From Syngnathus acus (Eukaryota; Chordata; Actinopteri; Syngnathiformes; Syngnathidae), in assembly GCF_901709675.1 (NCBI RefSeq), contig NC_051106.1, positions 8,752,001 to 8,816,000 of the forward strand: a DNA stretch of 64,000 nucleotides, in the 5' to 3' direction. Below are positions 36,416-49,744 of the stretch, piece after piece (position 1 is the stretch's first letter; every line of letters begins with the position of its first letter). Below the pieces are notes generated by a model. That model saw only the letters and a program-made list of their open reading frames with translations, had not been told where the DNA came from and ran no database searches. The position numbers and the translations under genes are program-made.

Positions 36416-36990
36416 TCAAAACTGTGACGATCTGTTAGCATGTCAACGGCATTCTTCATTCTATATCCACATTAAGCTAGCAGACATTCCTAAGGCAATG
36501 TTGTTTGGTTGTCTGCAATATGTTTTCCAGGTCACTTGTATCTCAAGATGATCCTGGAGTTGTCCTGAAGTATAGTAAATGAGTATGTTTGTCAGCTCTG
36601 TCTAACATTTCGCCACTACGTCACTGGATGGTTGCCCCAAGTTGATGCTTTTGAGGCCCTTCCCAGACTCATCTGCTTCCATTTATCTGCTGTTTGAGTG
36701 TGTGAGAAGCAGCGATGGAAAATGTCGGTAGACATGGGCGGCCTTTGAGCGGACGGGTAGTTCATCTTCAGCAGATTTGAAAGTCTTGCTTATCCTTCAT
36801 CCAAGCCAAAAATGTTCTCCCCCTCCAAAAATCCCCCAAAAGCTGACTTTTATTTTGACAAGGAGAAAAGTCGATGAAAAAAACGAAAACACAAAAACAA
36901 CATTTCATACTGCTGATGCAAAGTCCGGTTTTTGTTTTCCTCAGAAACTTTTAGTAAGCCTATTTAGAGATTTGCGTTGCGCTTTTAGTG

Positions 36991-37243
36991 TGTGTCATTA
37001 CGGTAGGGGCGGGCTCTGGCCTTCCATGTGCGTGGCCCGTTTGATTGACATGGCGGAGCCTTACTCGCACTAGTCCGCGTCGCGCCGCGCCAGCAGACAG
37101 GCGAGCAGGCAGGCAGGCGAGCTCCGGAGCCTGGGAATAAAAAAAAAACACACACACGCACACATCGCCACCATCACCACGACGAAACGAGAAAAGCAGC
37201 CAACGTCGCCGTCCGCTCTCCACGTTGTTTCATTCGCAGCGAG
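36991..37243 (+). other. fndc3b: Probable untranslated first exon and promoter of fndc3b
   Basis: GC-rich sequence with an SP1-type ggggcggg box near 37006 leads into cggctc-rich sequence and a splice donor gcgag|gtgagt (exon end 37243). A short frame ATG GCG GAG ... TAG at 37050-37073 encodes MAEPYSH and would be an upstream ORF if transcription starts before it. The next fndc3b exon, with the coding start, is 12.5 kb downstream; this is the best 5' exon candidate in between. The transcription start was not located. Confidence 0.5.
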
Positions 37244-40200
37244 GTGAGTTTCAACTCTTTCTCAACAAAGGAGGCCATGTTGGAGAGGGAAACTTTTATA
37301 AAGTGCGTGCGTGTGAGAGTGTGTGTGTGTATGTGTGTGTATGTTGGTAGCGCTGACGCCGGCAGTCTGAGCCACTTGGCCAAGCAGCGTCCAAAAAGGA
37401 GAGCGGAAAAAAAGTCACTTTTGGCTGCGTTTACGCGCTTTCGGAAAAAGTGCGTCAAAGTGGAGTTTTGCAACTTTTCCCACCGTCAAAGTGTCGTTTT
37501 GCTGACTTTGGTTTGGATGGAGAGTGAGCAGCAAACTTCAGCTTCGACTGCTAAATCTCTGTTTTGCTTTGCTTTGCATTCAAAAGTCAACAATCTGCGT
37601 CGAAGATGCTGACGAGGCGATTAGCTCGTTTTTGCAACAAATGGCTTTTTTTAAGACACTCAAACCAGGCAAAAATGTCTCGCAGCTTTACGTAAAATAC
37701 TCTTTGATCGCTCACAAATTAGTAACACAACCCCCTTTTTATCTCTGATATTTCCTAGTGATATTATGGAGACTTTGTTGCTTTTGGGTCATTTTGTGCT
37801 TTTTTCCCCCCTCTCCCTGCACAATGAGGCGTTTAGGGAAGGAAAGAAAAAAAAAAGTCTCCACTCCAGCAGATCCTAGCATTCCTTCCAGCCAGCCAGT
37901 CAGCCTCCCCTCTCGCTCTCTCTCTTTTTTTTTTGCCTCCACCTCTCAGAAACGACTACGTGTCTGTTTGTGCACCAACACATCTTCCAAACGATCGAGC
38001 CACATTTTTCTTATTTTTATTTGTCATTTTCATGCTTCTAAAAAAACAATCCCCAAAAAGTGGAATACAACGCACGCATGCACACGTGCGGTTTGATCGT
38101 ATTCCCAAAAGTTTGGAATTTGTCTTATCTATCGATGACCCCCCCCAGCCGACACCCCCCCTTTTCCCTCTTGCTTAATAGTGGACTCTGGATCCAGGGG
38201 GCACGTTGGAGAAAAGAAATGACACGCACACGCACATTTTTGTCAGTGCAGAAAAAGAAGAAGAGAAGGAGAAATCTGATCCCAAATACATGACGTCACT
38301 TGACATTCCTTAAGTGCAAAGCTGATGTGGCCGTTTTTTTAGACCTTTTACTTTGCTAAGGAGTAAAATGGGGGGACGGGGAGTGATGATAATGTAATAA
38401 GGTGAGAGTTTTTCTCCCTGTGTGATTATTTTTGGACAGAAAATAGTTGTTTGTGTTTGTTTCTCAAATGGTTGACAAAATGATGTCTGCTTGGTATAAA
38501 GTTATGGTGGTCTGCTTTTTGTTGTCGAATTAGGACAAGCTAATCCTAGCTTGTGTTTTTTTGTCTTTGTCACACCAGTGAATTGATGAGGATTGAGGGT
38601 GAGCAGCAAACTTTTGATTTTATGGCGTCAAATTATGCTTTGGCTCAGGATACGGCTTTAATTGACAACCTTATGTAATACTTCGGCACCGTATGTGATT
38701 CTCAAAGTGGTACGCTAGCTCCCACTAGTGGTATGGGGCGGAAAAATAAAATCACTAAAATGTTTGAGCAACTTTCCAGGAGATTACATACGAAAGCTAC
38801 TTTTTAGATGTCGACGGTCGAAATATTAGGAACAACTGTGATGCCATGCGTCTCTACGATGACATTTCGACGCACCTTTGCTACACGTGTACTCAAACTT
38901 AAGTGTAATTAATGTCACCGCAGTAAACTTGGCCCCGTTTGACGAAGGCGTTTGTGTGCCCGGGGCTATTCCATTTGACTTTCTGCAAGCTTTCGCGCCG
39001 CTGTTATAGTGATGTAAATAATCCCCCTCCCGCCTCCTCGTGTTTTCCTAATGTTAAGCCTCAGCGGCCTTTGCGTTTGTGCGCAATCAGAATGTAAACA
39101 AAGCGTCTGGAACGGTCCAGAAGATGCCGGGGCAGGAATGCTCGGATCTTAATGAGTGAGATTTTTTCCGTCCTCTCGTTTTGGTTTGCGGCAAAGCTGG
39201 GAATGCGTACAGCTGTCGGATGTACGCGGTGTTTGAATAATAATAATCTCCCCCTTTTTTTTTTTTTGTTGCCCGTAAGAGCACAGAAGCTGTTGTTCAC
39301 GGTGGAGTCATATTTCGGTGGCCTTTTTCTTCCGTGTGCATAGGTCAGCGGGTTGAATAACACTTTATATAAGTGAATGACCTGAGTTCCATAACCGTTG
39401 CAGATTTGTCTCCCAGGTACAAGCGACCTCGCTGCTTCTGAGTGGCAAGCTTAACATCGATTTATATAACAAGACAAAAATCTTTGACATTTTTTTGTTG
39501 TCCAGCAATTTGACAAAAACCAACAACTCACATTCTTCACATATTCAACAAGTAGACAAACATTTCACTTTGTGGTTGTTTGGAGTTTCTAAGGCTACAC
39601 TAACAATAGCATGGTGGCGCTTTCTCAAAATTCTGTAACTTATTTGGATCTGAAAAGCAACAACCTTAATGCATCTTCACATAGGTACAATGGTTGTGTA
39701 CCGTTATGCTATGTCGCTAATAGCATTTTGTCATCATAATTGCCATACAAGGTCACCTAAAAATTTTTACCATCCAAATTATTTGTCTTTTCTATCATTG
39801 CTAGCAACCTAGTGACGGGCTGAACAAAACAAACTATCTTAATAAAACCTTGTAGAGGCCATAATCAGTTTTCAAAGACTGCAGCGTTAACGTCCTTCTG
39901 TTTTGCACAATGCAACATGTGAACTTGTGCTCTTTCCCCTCCGGCGCACACGCGCAGACATTTCCCGCGGAGAACTCGACACAAACCCGCTCTATAACGT
40001 ACGTAAGCCGACTGTGCTCCACGCGCACACAACGCATATGTTATGCGGCCCTCGCGGGGAGGTCTGGAAAAGTCTGCGCGCCGCGTGTTTGTTTAAGCTG
40101 CTAGCGGCCGCTAACTGACGTCTATTGAGTCGCACATGAATGCCAACCTTGATTCCCCCTCATCAAAACATAACGTCGGGGCTGATAGAAGACGCCAGGG

Positions 40201-41714
40201 TCGCCGTGCCCTCGGGAAGCTTTGGCCACTCATCGCATTGCAGAAATAGAACCCCAGCACTTTTGTTTTTACACCCCCCCAATTTTTTTTAGAGCTAGAC
40301 TTCAAAGAGCCGCGACTTGTTCCTATGTATACAAACGGCCCGTTTCTGTCAAATATTGTAAACAGATGTGTTTCTTTCAATTTTAATCTTTTGAGAATTA
40401 GGAGTTCTCACAACATTGTGAGAATGTATTTCTTCAAATAAATGTGGAATCTAGAATGAAATTGTAAATTCAGAGAAATGTTCCAAAACTATGGAATCCC
40501 TGAAGGGACATTTGAGGGAAAATGAACTATCAATTAATTCATTGTCTTTTTGTCCCCCTACAAAATAAGACTCTTTACTAACTTTAAATAAACGTTAGCG
40601 TCGCGGATTTAGCGTTCGCTAGGTGTCGTGCAGGTAAAAAACGGGGTCAGGGAGGGGTCGAGGCTCGCAGCGCATCGCCCAAAGGCGAGCAGCGCTTTTG
40701 TGTTGCTTGCTTGTGTGTTGTCAGAAAAGGAAGATGTAGCGGCTCTCAGGTTACTCGGGCAAGACAAAGCTTCCCTGCGTGGTGTGTGTTGGGGTGTGTG
40801 TGCAGTCCCTCGCCCCCTCCACCATTATCTTTGGCCGCCATCATGTTTCATGCACCGGTTTGGCAGTAATTGAACTTTTAATGACGGGGGTAACTCGGGG
40901 CTGATCGATAAGGCCTTAAAATAAAATCTGGGCACCAATTTGTAGTTGTAATTGATTTCACCGCCTTTGCTAACGGAAAAAGCAAATGCCAGCGTTCCAA
41001 ATCAATTTAGCTTGGTTTCTCTTGTTACCAAAGATGCCAACCGATAATATTTTAATTTGCACAACACAAACAAACACGTTGTTTTGACTTGTTTTGTATG
41101 TGGAACTTTATTTTAATTTTTTTCTCAGCCTCAGAGTCTGTTGTAGCAATCTCTTAAGGATTTTCAACCTGCAGGTGTCATTGTGGGAAAACCTGACCCA
41201 AATGTCGCAAACTGGCGGGAGTTTGGTGTGTGTGTGTGTTCTTGATAACCTCGCTGGTGCTTTCACTTTCCATTTCCCAGCATCCTCTTGCGCTGTGTTG
41301 AAGTATCCCAGCATCTCATGTTTGCTTGGCACCGAGCTGCAATGTTTGCCCTCCTCCCCCTCATCCCTTCTTTCTTTTCGGGTCCATGATAGCAAGCCCT
41401 CCTTCCCTCACACAAACTCCCCCCCTTGATAATTTCCTACATTGTTGACCACCGCTTCGGGAGGAGATAAAGAGCAGCCTTTCAACTTGCTCCCCCCCTC
41501 CGTATTTGAACATGAAAGCTCTTATGAATGAGTTTATTTGCGCTCGACGACTGAGAGCGGGACGATAAAACCTCCCCAAAGACATTTTATGAATTAAATG
41601 ACAGAGGGAAGGAAGGGTGTGATGATTATTGCTAGCAGATGACTTGAAAAGAATGTGAAAAATGCACCATAAAAGGGAAATGTCACGTTTCTCTCACTCC
41701 CTCCCATTGGAACA

Positions 41715-41881
41715 GCAGATATTAAAAGTCTACACACCCCTCTTCAAATGCCAGGTTTTTATCATTGGCAAAAGTATTTTCCACCATTTTGACCCCATAA
41801 CTAAATTGATTTCTTTTTTAAAGCAGGAAGGTAAGCAACTAAGATCGCGTGGTTGCACAATTGTGCACACCCTTGAATAAT
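41715..41881. repeat. Repeat element with 'attaaaagtctacacacccc' start
   Basis: About 165 bp bounded by attaaaagtctacacacccc and ttgtgcacacccttgaataa. Related words occur at 4826-4975 and 30593-30655. The two ends are weakly inverted with respect to each other, which would fit a small DNA element. Confidence 0.5.
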
Positions 41882-44000
41882 CGAATCACGCCACTCAAAG
41901 TCCATCTTAGTCAAAGTTGTTGATGACTTTAACTTATTCTAAGATCAAAATATTCAATAGTTAACCGACAAGTTGCACATGGAAAATTGACGTTAGCACG
42001 TTTGCATTAGCATGTTGCTAGTTGATCCCTCCAGACTTTTTTTTTTCTTTTCTTCTTCAAAACTGCATCTCTGAAGCGTCAGCAGCCGGTCGCCATCTTC
42101 CCCCGCTTGCTAACCGCTTATTTTTCCAGATTATGCGGCGGGATGAGTGTTTATGCAACGCGTGCGTGCATGTGGAGGAAGTAGGTGTTATTGAATGTAA
42201 AGCCACATGTTTTATTGCGTTTCAGCCTCCCCCTCTCAGGCATGCATACTGGATTGCCCCCCCAACCCACCCCCGCCCATGTTCACCCCCACCCCTCCCA
42301 TCCTCACATACCTGTCATTTTTTTCCCCCCCAAGTCTTCTCCTTGAGCCTCTTTTGGCCTTCAGCAGGTCCTCCTCGAGTTCCACTTGTCTGATGTTGCC
42401 ACACAAGATTTGGATATTGTATTTTCTTGGAATATTTTGTTCGGTTTCCAGCAGCCTCTTCTGCAGCAAGTCTGACAGCTGTCAATCAAATTGCCTCCTC
42501 ATTTTCATCTTTATGGCACAAACTCTTTCCAAATCCATTTTGTTCCGCTTAAGTCCGCTCAGAAGCGTGAAAATGGAGTAAGATACCTGTCTCCCATCCT
42601 CACCCCCCCCTTCAAGTCACACACACAGGCTGGCGGAAATACACACCCACATCCCTGAATGACTGTGTGAAATCCTGAGGCTGATTGGGGAGGAGGAATG
42701 CAACCTTGTGACCTCCGGCTGTGGGGGGGAGGAGGAAAGGGATGGAATGGGGGTGAGGGGCGAGTACAAGGCGTTCGTCTGCGCTTGTGCGTGCATGTTT
42801 GTGTGTGTCTGCGTCAGGTACGACACAGCAACGTCCATGTCACTAAAAATATAGTTCCGCTTATTCATTTCAACTCGTTTTTTTTCCCCATACATAAACA
42901 CACACACACACACACATGAAGCTACTCTCATTCATAAACACAAGCAGCAGTAGGAGGAGTTAGTCATAGACTGAGGCATGTAAAGGACCATTCAGGGTTT
43001 TCTTCTTCAAAGCCTGTCTGTGCGTGTGTGTGTTCTTGTCCGTCAATATTGAATTGGGATCACTTTTTATTAAAGAGGCATTTTTTTTGGTGGGAACATT
43101 TTGCCTGGTCCACACAAGAAAAACTGCTCGTATGTGTGTCTATAGTGTGGCATTAGAAGAAAAGCATATTTGTGTTGTTGTGTTTGCTGGTAATGTGGCC
43201 TTTACCAATATTACAATGTTTCTTTGTGAGCTAGTGTGGCAACAATGGACGGAAGAAAAAAAATGCTATTGTGTGTATATCTATGTTGTTGTCTTAGTGT
43301 GGCACATTTTTACCAGGTCAAGAAAATGGTTGTGTTTGTGTGTTTTCTTTCGATAGAAGTCTGGCATCCCGCTTTAGGGCACAAAAGTGTGTAAAGATCT
43401 TCTTGTCTTTCTATGTTAGTGTGCCACCACTGGTTTCTAGAAATACAAAATGCTAGTATGAGCTTCTTCCACTCTTAGACTGTTTTTTATGTGTTTGTGT
43501 GTTTCTTAAGTAACTGCGACTAGACTTTTTCAACACAAGCTTTTTTCACGGCTCATAAAGCCGCGCGTGTGTGTTCTCGACTCGGCATCTTAATTAGGAG
43601 CCGTGTCATGGAGGCGCGCCGAAATCATTAGCCTCCGTCGTTTCCGCCTCGCCGCGCTGCATAAACGCCACGGAAAAGTCCAACCGTCATGTCTGGCTGT
43701 AGGCGAGGCTTACGAGTACAGTAACAGTACACTCTCCAACCGAGCGTATCGGTTACATCGAAACAGTGACGTTAGTTTTGAATGACGGGCGAGGAGGCCG
43801 CTGAGGTGCTGACGGCACGTCTCGAGGGTTCGGAAAAATCTTTTTTTTTAATGGCTTTCCGAAGTTATGGCGCTTGGCTTGTTTGCTGGAGGCACAAACT
43901 CACTTTTTGTTCCCTGCAACTGTAGATGAGAACTGTACACAGCATTAGGGACACCCGAAGAATGGAATAAAATATCATGCAAATTTGTAAAAACTTCAAT

Positions 44001-44040
44001 ATAGGGCTGCACGTTTTAATAATCGATTATTTTGTCCATT
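44001..44040. mobile_element. hAT-like terminal fragment
   Basis: The stretch atagggctgcacgttttaat followed by aatcgattattttgtcc resembles the terminal part of hAT-type elements (agggctgcacgat...taatcgatta) that are common in fish. Related aatcga-rich pieces occur at 54060-54110 and 57128-57200. Only short fragments remain. Confidence 0.5.
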
Positions 44041-44212
44041 AGGTTAGGGTTAGGGTTAGCGCAAGAGTTGGTCAGCTGTGACTGAGCTTTATTGTGAGTG
44101 CTTGGCGTCTGAAAATACGAATCCAAATCATATGTTGCAAATATGCTGAGTGTGCACTCCTCGCGCTCAAAACGCTCAGCTGGGAGGAGGATTGTTCATC
44201 GTCGGCCAGCAA

Positions 44213-44254
44213 ACACACACACACACACACACTGTATTGTGTGTGTGTGTGTGT
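44213..44254. repeat. (AC)n-loop-(GT)n inverted repeat
   Basis: Ten AC units (44213-44232) are followed by a 6-base spacer and eight GT units (44239-44254). The arms are complementary and could form a hairpin or cruciform. Confidence 0.85.
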
Positions 44255-44615
44255 ATTTATATTCTGTATGTGCGGTTGAGTGTTGGAGCCAACGCATGCA
44301 TACCTTTGTGACTGTTTCATGTACGTTTGTGTGTGCGCGGATTGAGGAGGAAGTGGCCGTGTTTGTTTAAACTGCGCACGCTCACCCATGTGGGACAATT
44401 TAGCGGGAATGAGAACCTGCCAAAGCCACTCAACCGGACCGCCCCCACCTTCGCTACCCCAAAACACATCAAGCTTGCAAAAAAAACCTCCTGAATGGGC
44501 GGTGGTCTGTTTTTTGATGGTTCCGTGACGGGGGCAGGTTAAACCTGGAAGTAGGACCCGAGAGCAGTAATAATGTGCTACCTTGACTTCCGAGTGCATC
44601 GATGATTCCCAAAAG

Positions 44616-44794
44616 TACCGTATTGGCCCGAATATAAGATGAGTTTTTTTTTTTTTCATTGAAATAAAACTTAAAAAGGGGAGGGTCATCTTACATTCAA
44701 GGTCTAGAGTAGACAAAGGCTTTTTTTCAAACTTGAGTTTGAAAGAGGGGGTTGTCTTACAATCGGGGTCGTCTTATATTCGGGTAATACGGTA
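44616..44794. mobile_element. Small inverted-repeat DNA element, 179 bp
   Basis: The left end taccgtattggcccgaatat and the right end (44771-44794) are inverted copies over about 24 bp with one insertion/deletion. The terminal TACCGTA-type bases resemble those of the 804-bp element at 19934-20737, which suggests a related family. Flanking TA could be the target duplication. No coding capacity. Confidence 0.7.
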
Positions 44795-47700
44795 ATCTAA
44801 TTCAAAGCTGGAAATAAAAATATCTTTTTGTTGTGAAGCAGTTTTGCCAAATGACTTTGTTTGAGGAGCAATGGAGATATGACAATATAACCAATGTGCG
44901 GTGTTAAACGTGCTTGCTGTTAGCTTAGCAATTAACTTCTCCATCTTTTCTTGTCATTCCTTTGTGAGAACGATGTGTGTGTCCCTCAATGCTAGCACAG
45001 GGATGTCAAGTTTAGCACTCGCTTCTGCCCACGCTTGCCAAATAGTGCGCTTGAAGTCAACGAGGGCGTTTGGGATTTGAATGCGGATGGTACTCAATAA
45101 AAAAAGGAAGAAAATCTGGAAGCAGTGAAGAAGATTTAGAAGAGAAGAGAAGTGAGTCATAGTCATGTGCTTGTGGGAGAGTCTGCACTTCCTCAACAAC
45201 AACAACAACACCTGTCGCACGCTCACAAAAGTATGGGCGACTTGACAATAATGATGTTTTCAAACATGGACGCAAGCAGTGACGGAAAGCTGAGTGTGTG
45301 TGTTCAGGGGGGTCATTTGTGTGTGTGTGTGTGTGTATCTTGGGTGATGTAACAGCTGGAAACTCGACTTGCGATTGGATGAATGTTGTTAGGTCACTTT
45401 GTCTTGTGTTTCGATTTAAATTGGACTCTTCCACGCCCACCGACTGACCTACATTCCTCCTCATCTCCTGACCTAGTCTTCATCTTCCACCCTTCTTCTT
45501 CCTTTTCTCCTAGCCTTCTTCTCATCTTTCTCCTTTATCCGTTCCCCAACTTAGACCTCTTCCCCTTTTGATGACATCATCATGGTGATTGCAAAGAGAT
45601 GGCGGCAAAGGACTACTTTTGTCTCAATGAAGTTCCTCAACTCACTAGATATAATTTCTTGGGTATTGCATCAATTTATAATATGCTTTTGGAAGTTGAT
45701 CCGGCCCTTTAAATGCTGTACATGTGACCAAGGACAACAGCTCTTAATGTCTCCATTTCCATATGTGTGTGTGTGTGTGTTGCGTAACTGTGGTCTCTTC
45801 CTGCCAATGAGGCCGCCGCTGCCTCTTCTTCTTCTTCTTCTTTGGAACTGCCAGCAGCCAGATGAGGCCCCGCCAACAGGCTTTTTCCCGGCAGCCGGTT
45901 TGGAGTCAGGGCACCGTGTTTTAACAGGGAGCAGGAATGCAAGGGAGGCGGGGTCTTTCCAGGAAGTGCATGGCAATAGCGAGGGATACAGGATTCTTTT
46001 GGCCATGATGATTTCCCTGGAAAAGAAAGATTTGAGTTGGATTCCCTGAAAAAGAAAGATATGAGTTGGAAAATGCATTGAGCATTTGCATGATCAATAT
46101 TTCTGTAATTTTCATTGCATTTGTTTTGCTGTTTCTGTTGCCCCAGAAATTGCTGAGTTAAATTGTATTTTTTTTAATTATAAACAATAATGAAATGCTA
46201 TATAAAACATTTAAAAATTAAACTATTAGCTAAAATGTACATCTATATTTTTTTCTATTTATCTTTTTTGATCAAAGGTTATGTGATAATAAATGTTATT
46301 TATAGCCATGAGCTGTTTTGAAAATATCACCAAAGTCACTTTGTCTTCTGTTGTGGTTGATGTTCCTCGAAAACCAGGCTTGATGAGAGCACGACACGCA
46401 TGGCTGCTTATTTAAAGGAGGCAGAGAAGTGCTGAGGACATGTTTTTTTTTTCCCCCCAAAAAAAGTGGGATGCGTCCCAACTCGCCGCCCGCCGCACAT
46501 TTCACAATTCTTTGCATTTAAAAAAAGGCACCTGAGAGGCAGCAAATGAGAGAGTGAGCTTAAGAGCAAAACTCTATCAAAGAGTCATCCAGGGAAAGTA
46601 TAATTGCAACTGAGACGCCCTCTAATCTGCAGCACAGCTTTTGCAAGGGCCGTCCCGGAATGTTCCACTCGCTTCAAACTGGATCAGCCAAGTACAATTT
46701 TTTTTTGTTGGGTAAGGTTTTGAATTGACAGTTTTAGCTCCACCATGGAAGTTATTTTTGCATTATCACAGGTTTGTTTGTGTGCAACTTCCTGGTCACA
46801 CTTCCCTTCAAAGCTGTCTTTTTTTTTTTTTCGGGAACAAGAATAGTGTAAAATCATCAAGATACGTTCACACTGCTAAGTCAGAAATGTTCCTTTGTCT
46901 AATTTTCAGCCCCCCCCTGGTGTGAACAGTAAAAAGTCAAGTGTGTGTGTGTGGACATTCAGTTCATTCAATGTTGGGAACGCTTTGTAAAGATTAACAC
47001 TCACTTCCCTCATCCTATTTTAATTTCCAAGTCACACCCTGTCCTCAGGTCACCTCAAAGTCTAATTGCGGAAAGCTGTTTTTTTTGCTTTTGGCTGTGC
47101 TGTGCCTCTGTTAAATCCAAAATCTGGGTTCTGTTAAAGCAAAGCAAAGCTTCACTGTATTGTTTTTTTTTTTTTTTTTACATCATACCAGATGCTGGTG
47201 TCATCTAACCTTGTTGCAAAATGCTGAGACATTGGTGTAAGTGCCTTCCTTGTAGCTAAAGTGAATTCCCGCCTGGTGGGCACATTAGCATGCAGTCAAA
47301 GAGCGACAAATTCTTGTTCACGGCTGGAATGTGTGACACGGACCCCCACCCTTCTTCCCGTCCGACCAAATGCAAAAAAAAAAACCAGCAGTTCACTTTT
47401 TTTTTTTCCACAGTCACTTTATTGTCTAGTTTTTCTATGAAAGTGCAAATTAGATGCGCAGCTGAGCGTCCAAATTACAGTCGTGAAATTTTCCCGGGGT
47501 GCACAAGGTTCCTTAAAAAGCCTTCGTCATCCTTTAAAAAGAAACGTAAAATTTAAAGCTGCAGTTCGGTGGTCTTTAAATGCACAATAAACACAACTGT
47601 GTGATTTGGCGCACTCCCAGTGGTCAGATATATTGGACGGGTTGAAGAAAGAGAAGAAGCTGCAGTCGCCCACACCTGATTGGAAGCTTTTTTTAGTTCC

Positions 47701-48016
47701 GTGAAGTACCAAGAACTAAAAAGTGTTGCACTCCTTTGAAAATCTGGCCTCACTTCTGAAGGAATGTTTTTGTTTGGGCTTCCAGTCATATCTCACATCG
47801 CTGAAACGTTTGGAATGATAAGCTTTAGATGCGTTTTTGTCAAAGCGTCACGGCCGTCCGTCTTTGGACCCTGGAGAAGTTGCCGAGAAGTTTATTGGTA
47901 CACGGTGTGATTGTGTGTTTGTTTGTTGCGCGAGGGTCCATTTGCATTCCGCTCCACCCGTTCCTCACCGTGGACGACGACGTATCATTACTGCAATTAC
48001 AAGGCTGGTGGATGGC

Positions 48017-48018
<2 letters not shown>

Positions 48019-48067
<49 letters not shown>
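48019..48067. repeat. (CA)n microsatellite, about 24 units
   Basis: A pure CA run in fndc3b intron 1, among the longest microsatellites in the window and likely to vary between individuals. Confidence 0.95.
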
Positions 48068-48071
<4 letters not shown>

Positions 48072-48308
48072 TTGCTCAATGCAAACACACTGGCTGCACA
48101 TGTGCTGCTGGCCTATGTGGGAAACCTCTTTTATAAATCCTCCCTCTGTCTTGCCCAAGTGTGTGTTTGTGTGTGTACGTGCGTATGCATGTGTGTTCAC
48201 TTCAGTCCAACATTCCTTTCCACCCTTTTTTGCCCCCCCCCACCCCACTTCGCTGTATCTCGATGTCTCCTCCACTCCACCTCTGTTAAGAAGGTACTCG
48301 CACAATCT

Positions 48309-48309
<1 letters not shown>

Positions 48310-48341
<32 letters not shown>
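48310..48341. repeat. (TG)n microsatellite
   Basis: About fifteen TG units followed by GAGAGA, 250 bp from the CA repeat in opposite phase. Confidence 0.95.
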
Positions 48342-48348
<7 letters not shown>

Positions 48349-49744
48349 CAGTGGGTCCCTCCTTCACTGAATACCTTTTGTAAAAGGAGCTGGGCTTGAA
48401 TGGGAGTGGTGTCAGTGGCAGTTTCCCACCATATTTAGCAGCTCTGCCTCCCCCCCCCCCTTTTTTTTTTTTACTACACACAAGCACACACATACATGCT
48501 AAATTAGCAATTAAATGCTAACCCAGGAAAAAATTGTCAGCAGAAATTAAAGGGACTTGAATGCACGTCAGGCAGGTGTCATGTCTATGCATTTATGCTG
48601 AGGCCAATGTAGTTAATAAAAGAGCAAAAGTATTGGAATAGGATGATCTAGTTTGCATTGTGCATTAGCTTTAAGCTAGTGGGGGCAAAAATGGCAAATT
48701 CGTCTCATTTAATGTAAAACTCTTTTTTTGAAGAAATATTCTGCCAAACTGCTTCTTGCTGTGAAGCGAGCCCAGTCGACTTCACCGGCGCTTCCGTTTA
48801 TCAGCCGCATCATTTGCGCTGGGTGGAGAAGTCATCAGCACGCCTCCTGGAAGGCCACTTAATGGTGGCAGACACAACAAAATGAGATTAGAGCAAGTAA
48901 CCAGACAAAAGCTCCCCTATTCATTTTCAGGCTAAGTCGGACTTAACCTTTTTCGTATTTGCTGTAAATGCTCTTAGAAGTGCCAATCAAAGCTCCTTAC
49001 GCATCTACGTGCAGTTTTGCTTGAGAATATTCAAAATGCAAGCAGTGTGTGTGTTCGTCAAATAACTTTGCTGCAGTAGTGGAAACGTGTAAGCCGACTT
49101 TAAAGGTGGTCCGAAACTTCTTTCTCCTCTTTGTCTCTCCTTCGTCTTGCTCTTCTTTTTCCTGGCGGCGTGGCGAGTGGAGTTACCATCTGTCTACGAT
49201 GTGTCCTGGAAGCTGCATAAATGTGTGTGTGTTTTGGAGGCTGGATGGCCAGGCCGAGCTGGAGAAAAAGACTTTGCGGTTGGAGCGCAACTTGTGATTA
49301 AAAGTGTTGAGGTGGAGCCAACATGGCAAGGGTGATGTTGGCATGTGCGTGCAGACCAATGTATGTGCGCGCGTGTGTGTTTAGGGGTCAACAGTGCGAG
49401 CTGCAGCTGTGCGATCTACTTTGAAGACCTTGTCGGTGCAAAATGCGTGGATGAACAGTATTAATTTTTTTTTTTCATAATTATAAATAAACAATTTGTG
49501 AAATTGTCTGTCTGTGTGTGTTGCACCACCGTTTGTGTTCAAATATCCAGTTCAAAATTTGAATACCTGACGCTCTTAATGCCAGATTAGTTTGTTTCAA
49601 ATGAGAAAATCCAAAATCTACGACACGTGCGCGTGATGTCAGAGGAAATACATCCAATATTACTTCCTGTCCATGCATGTGTGCCTGACTCATATGTTTG
49701 TCTGTACTTTCCCAGGTAGGGCAGTTGAGTGAATTTCTCCATGA

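Larger units (their letters stand above)
33186..36990. other. ppp2r3a 3' UTR and intergenic space before fndc3b
   Basis: The 3' UTR of ppp2r3a begins here. The first clear AATAAA is at 33898-33903, inside the small inverted-repeat element; another is near 34577. The rest is AT-rich intergenic DNA with an ATT/AAT palindrome (34226-34267), a second copy of the CTCF-carrying repeat (36310-36415) and no exon that I can support. Confidence 0.5.
37244..49715 (+). other. fndc3b: fndc3b intron 1 (inferred)
   Basis: About 12.5 kb with no coding exon. Contents: a CRE word TGACGTCA at 38291-38298; a repeat fragment at 41715-41881; a diverged, loosely repetitive gtgtggca-containing stretch at about 43100-43450; a hAT-like terminal fragment at 44001-44040; three TTAGGG-type units at 44041-44059; a (AC)n/(GT)n hairpin at 44213-44254; an inverted-repeat element at 44616-44794; and long CA and TG microsatellites at 48019-48067 and 48310-48341. 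Confidence 0.5.

Noticed and set aside
43100-43450. Tandem minisatellite with gtgtggca units
   Set aside because: The units are too diverged and irregular to define a period by eye; a tandem-repeat program with a clear period would be needed.
44072-44716. 214-codon open frame on the minus strand
   Set aside because: It translates microsatellite (His-Thr and Cys-Val runs) and part of a small transposable element. No family match was recognised.
48019-48341. Regularly spaced repeats as a CRISPR-like array
   Set aside because: These are simple CA/TG microsatellites without unique spacers, in a vertebrate genome.
47829-48383. 184-codon open frame on the plus strand
   Set aside because: Mostly the translation of CA and TG repeats; no conserved domain.
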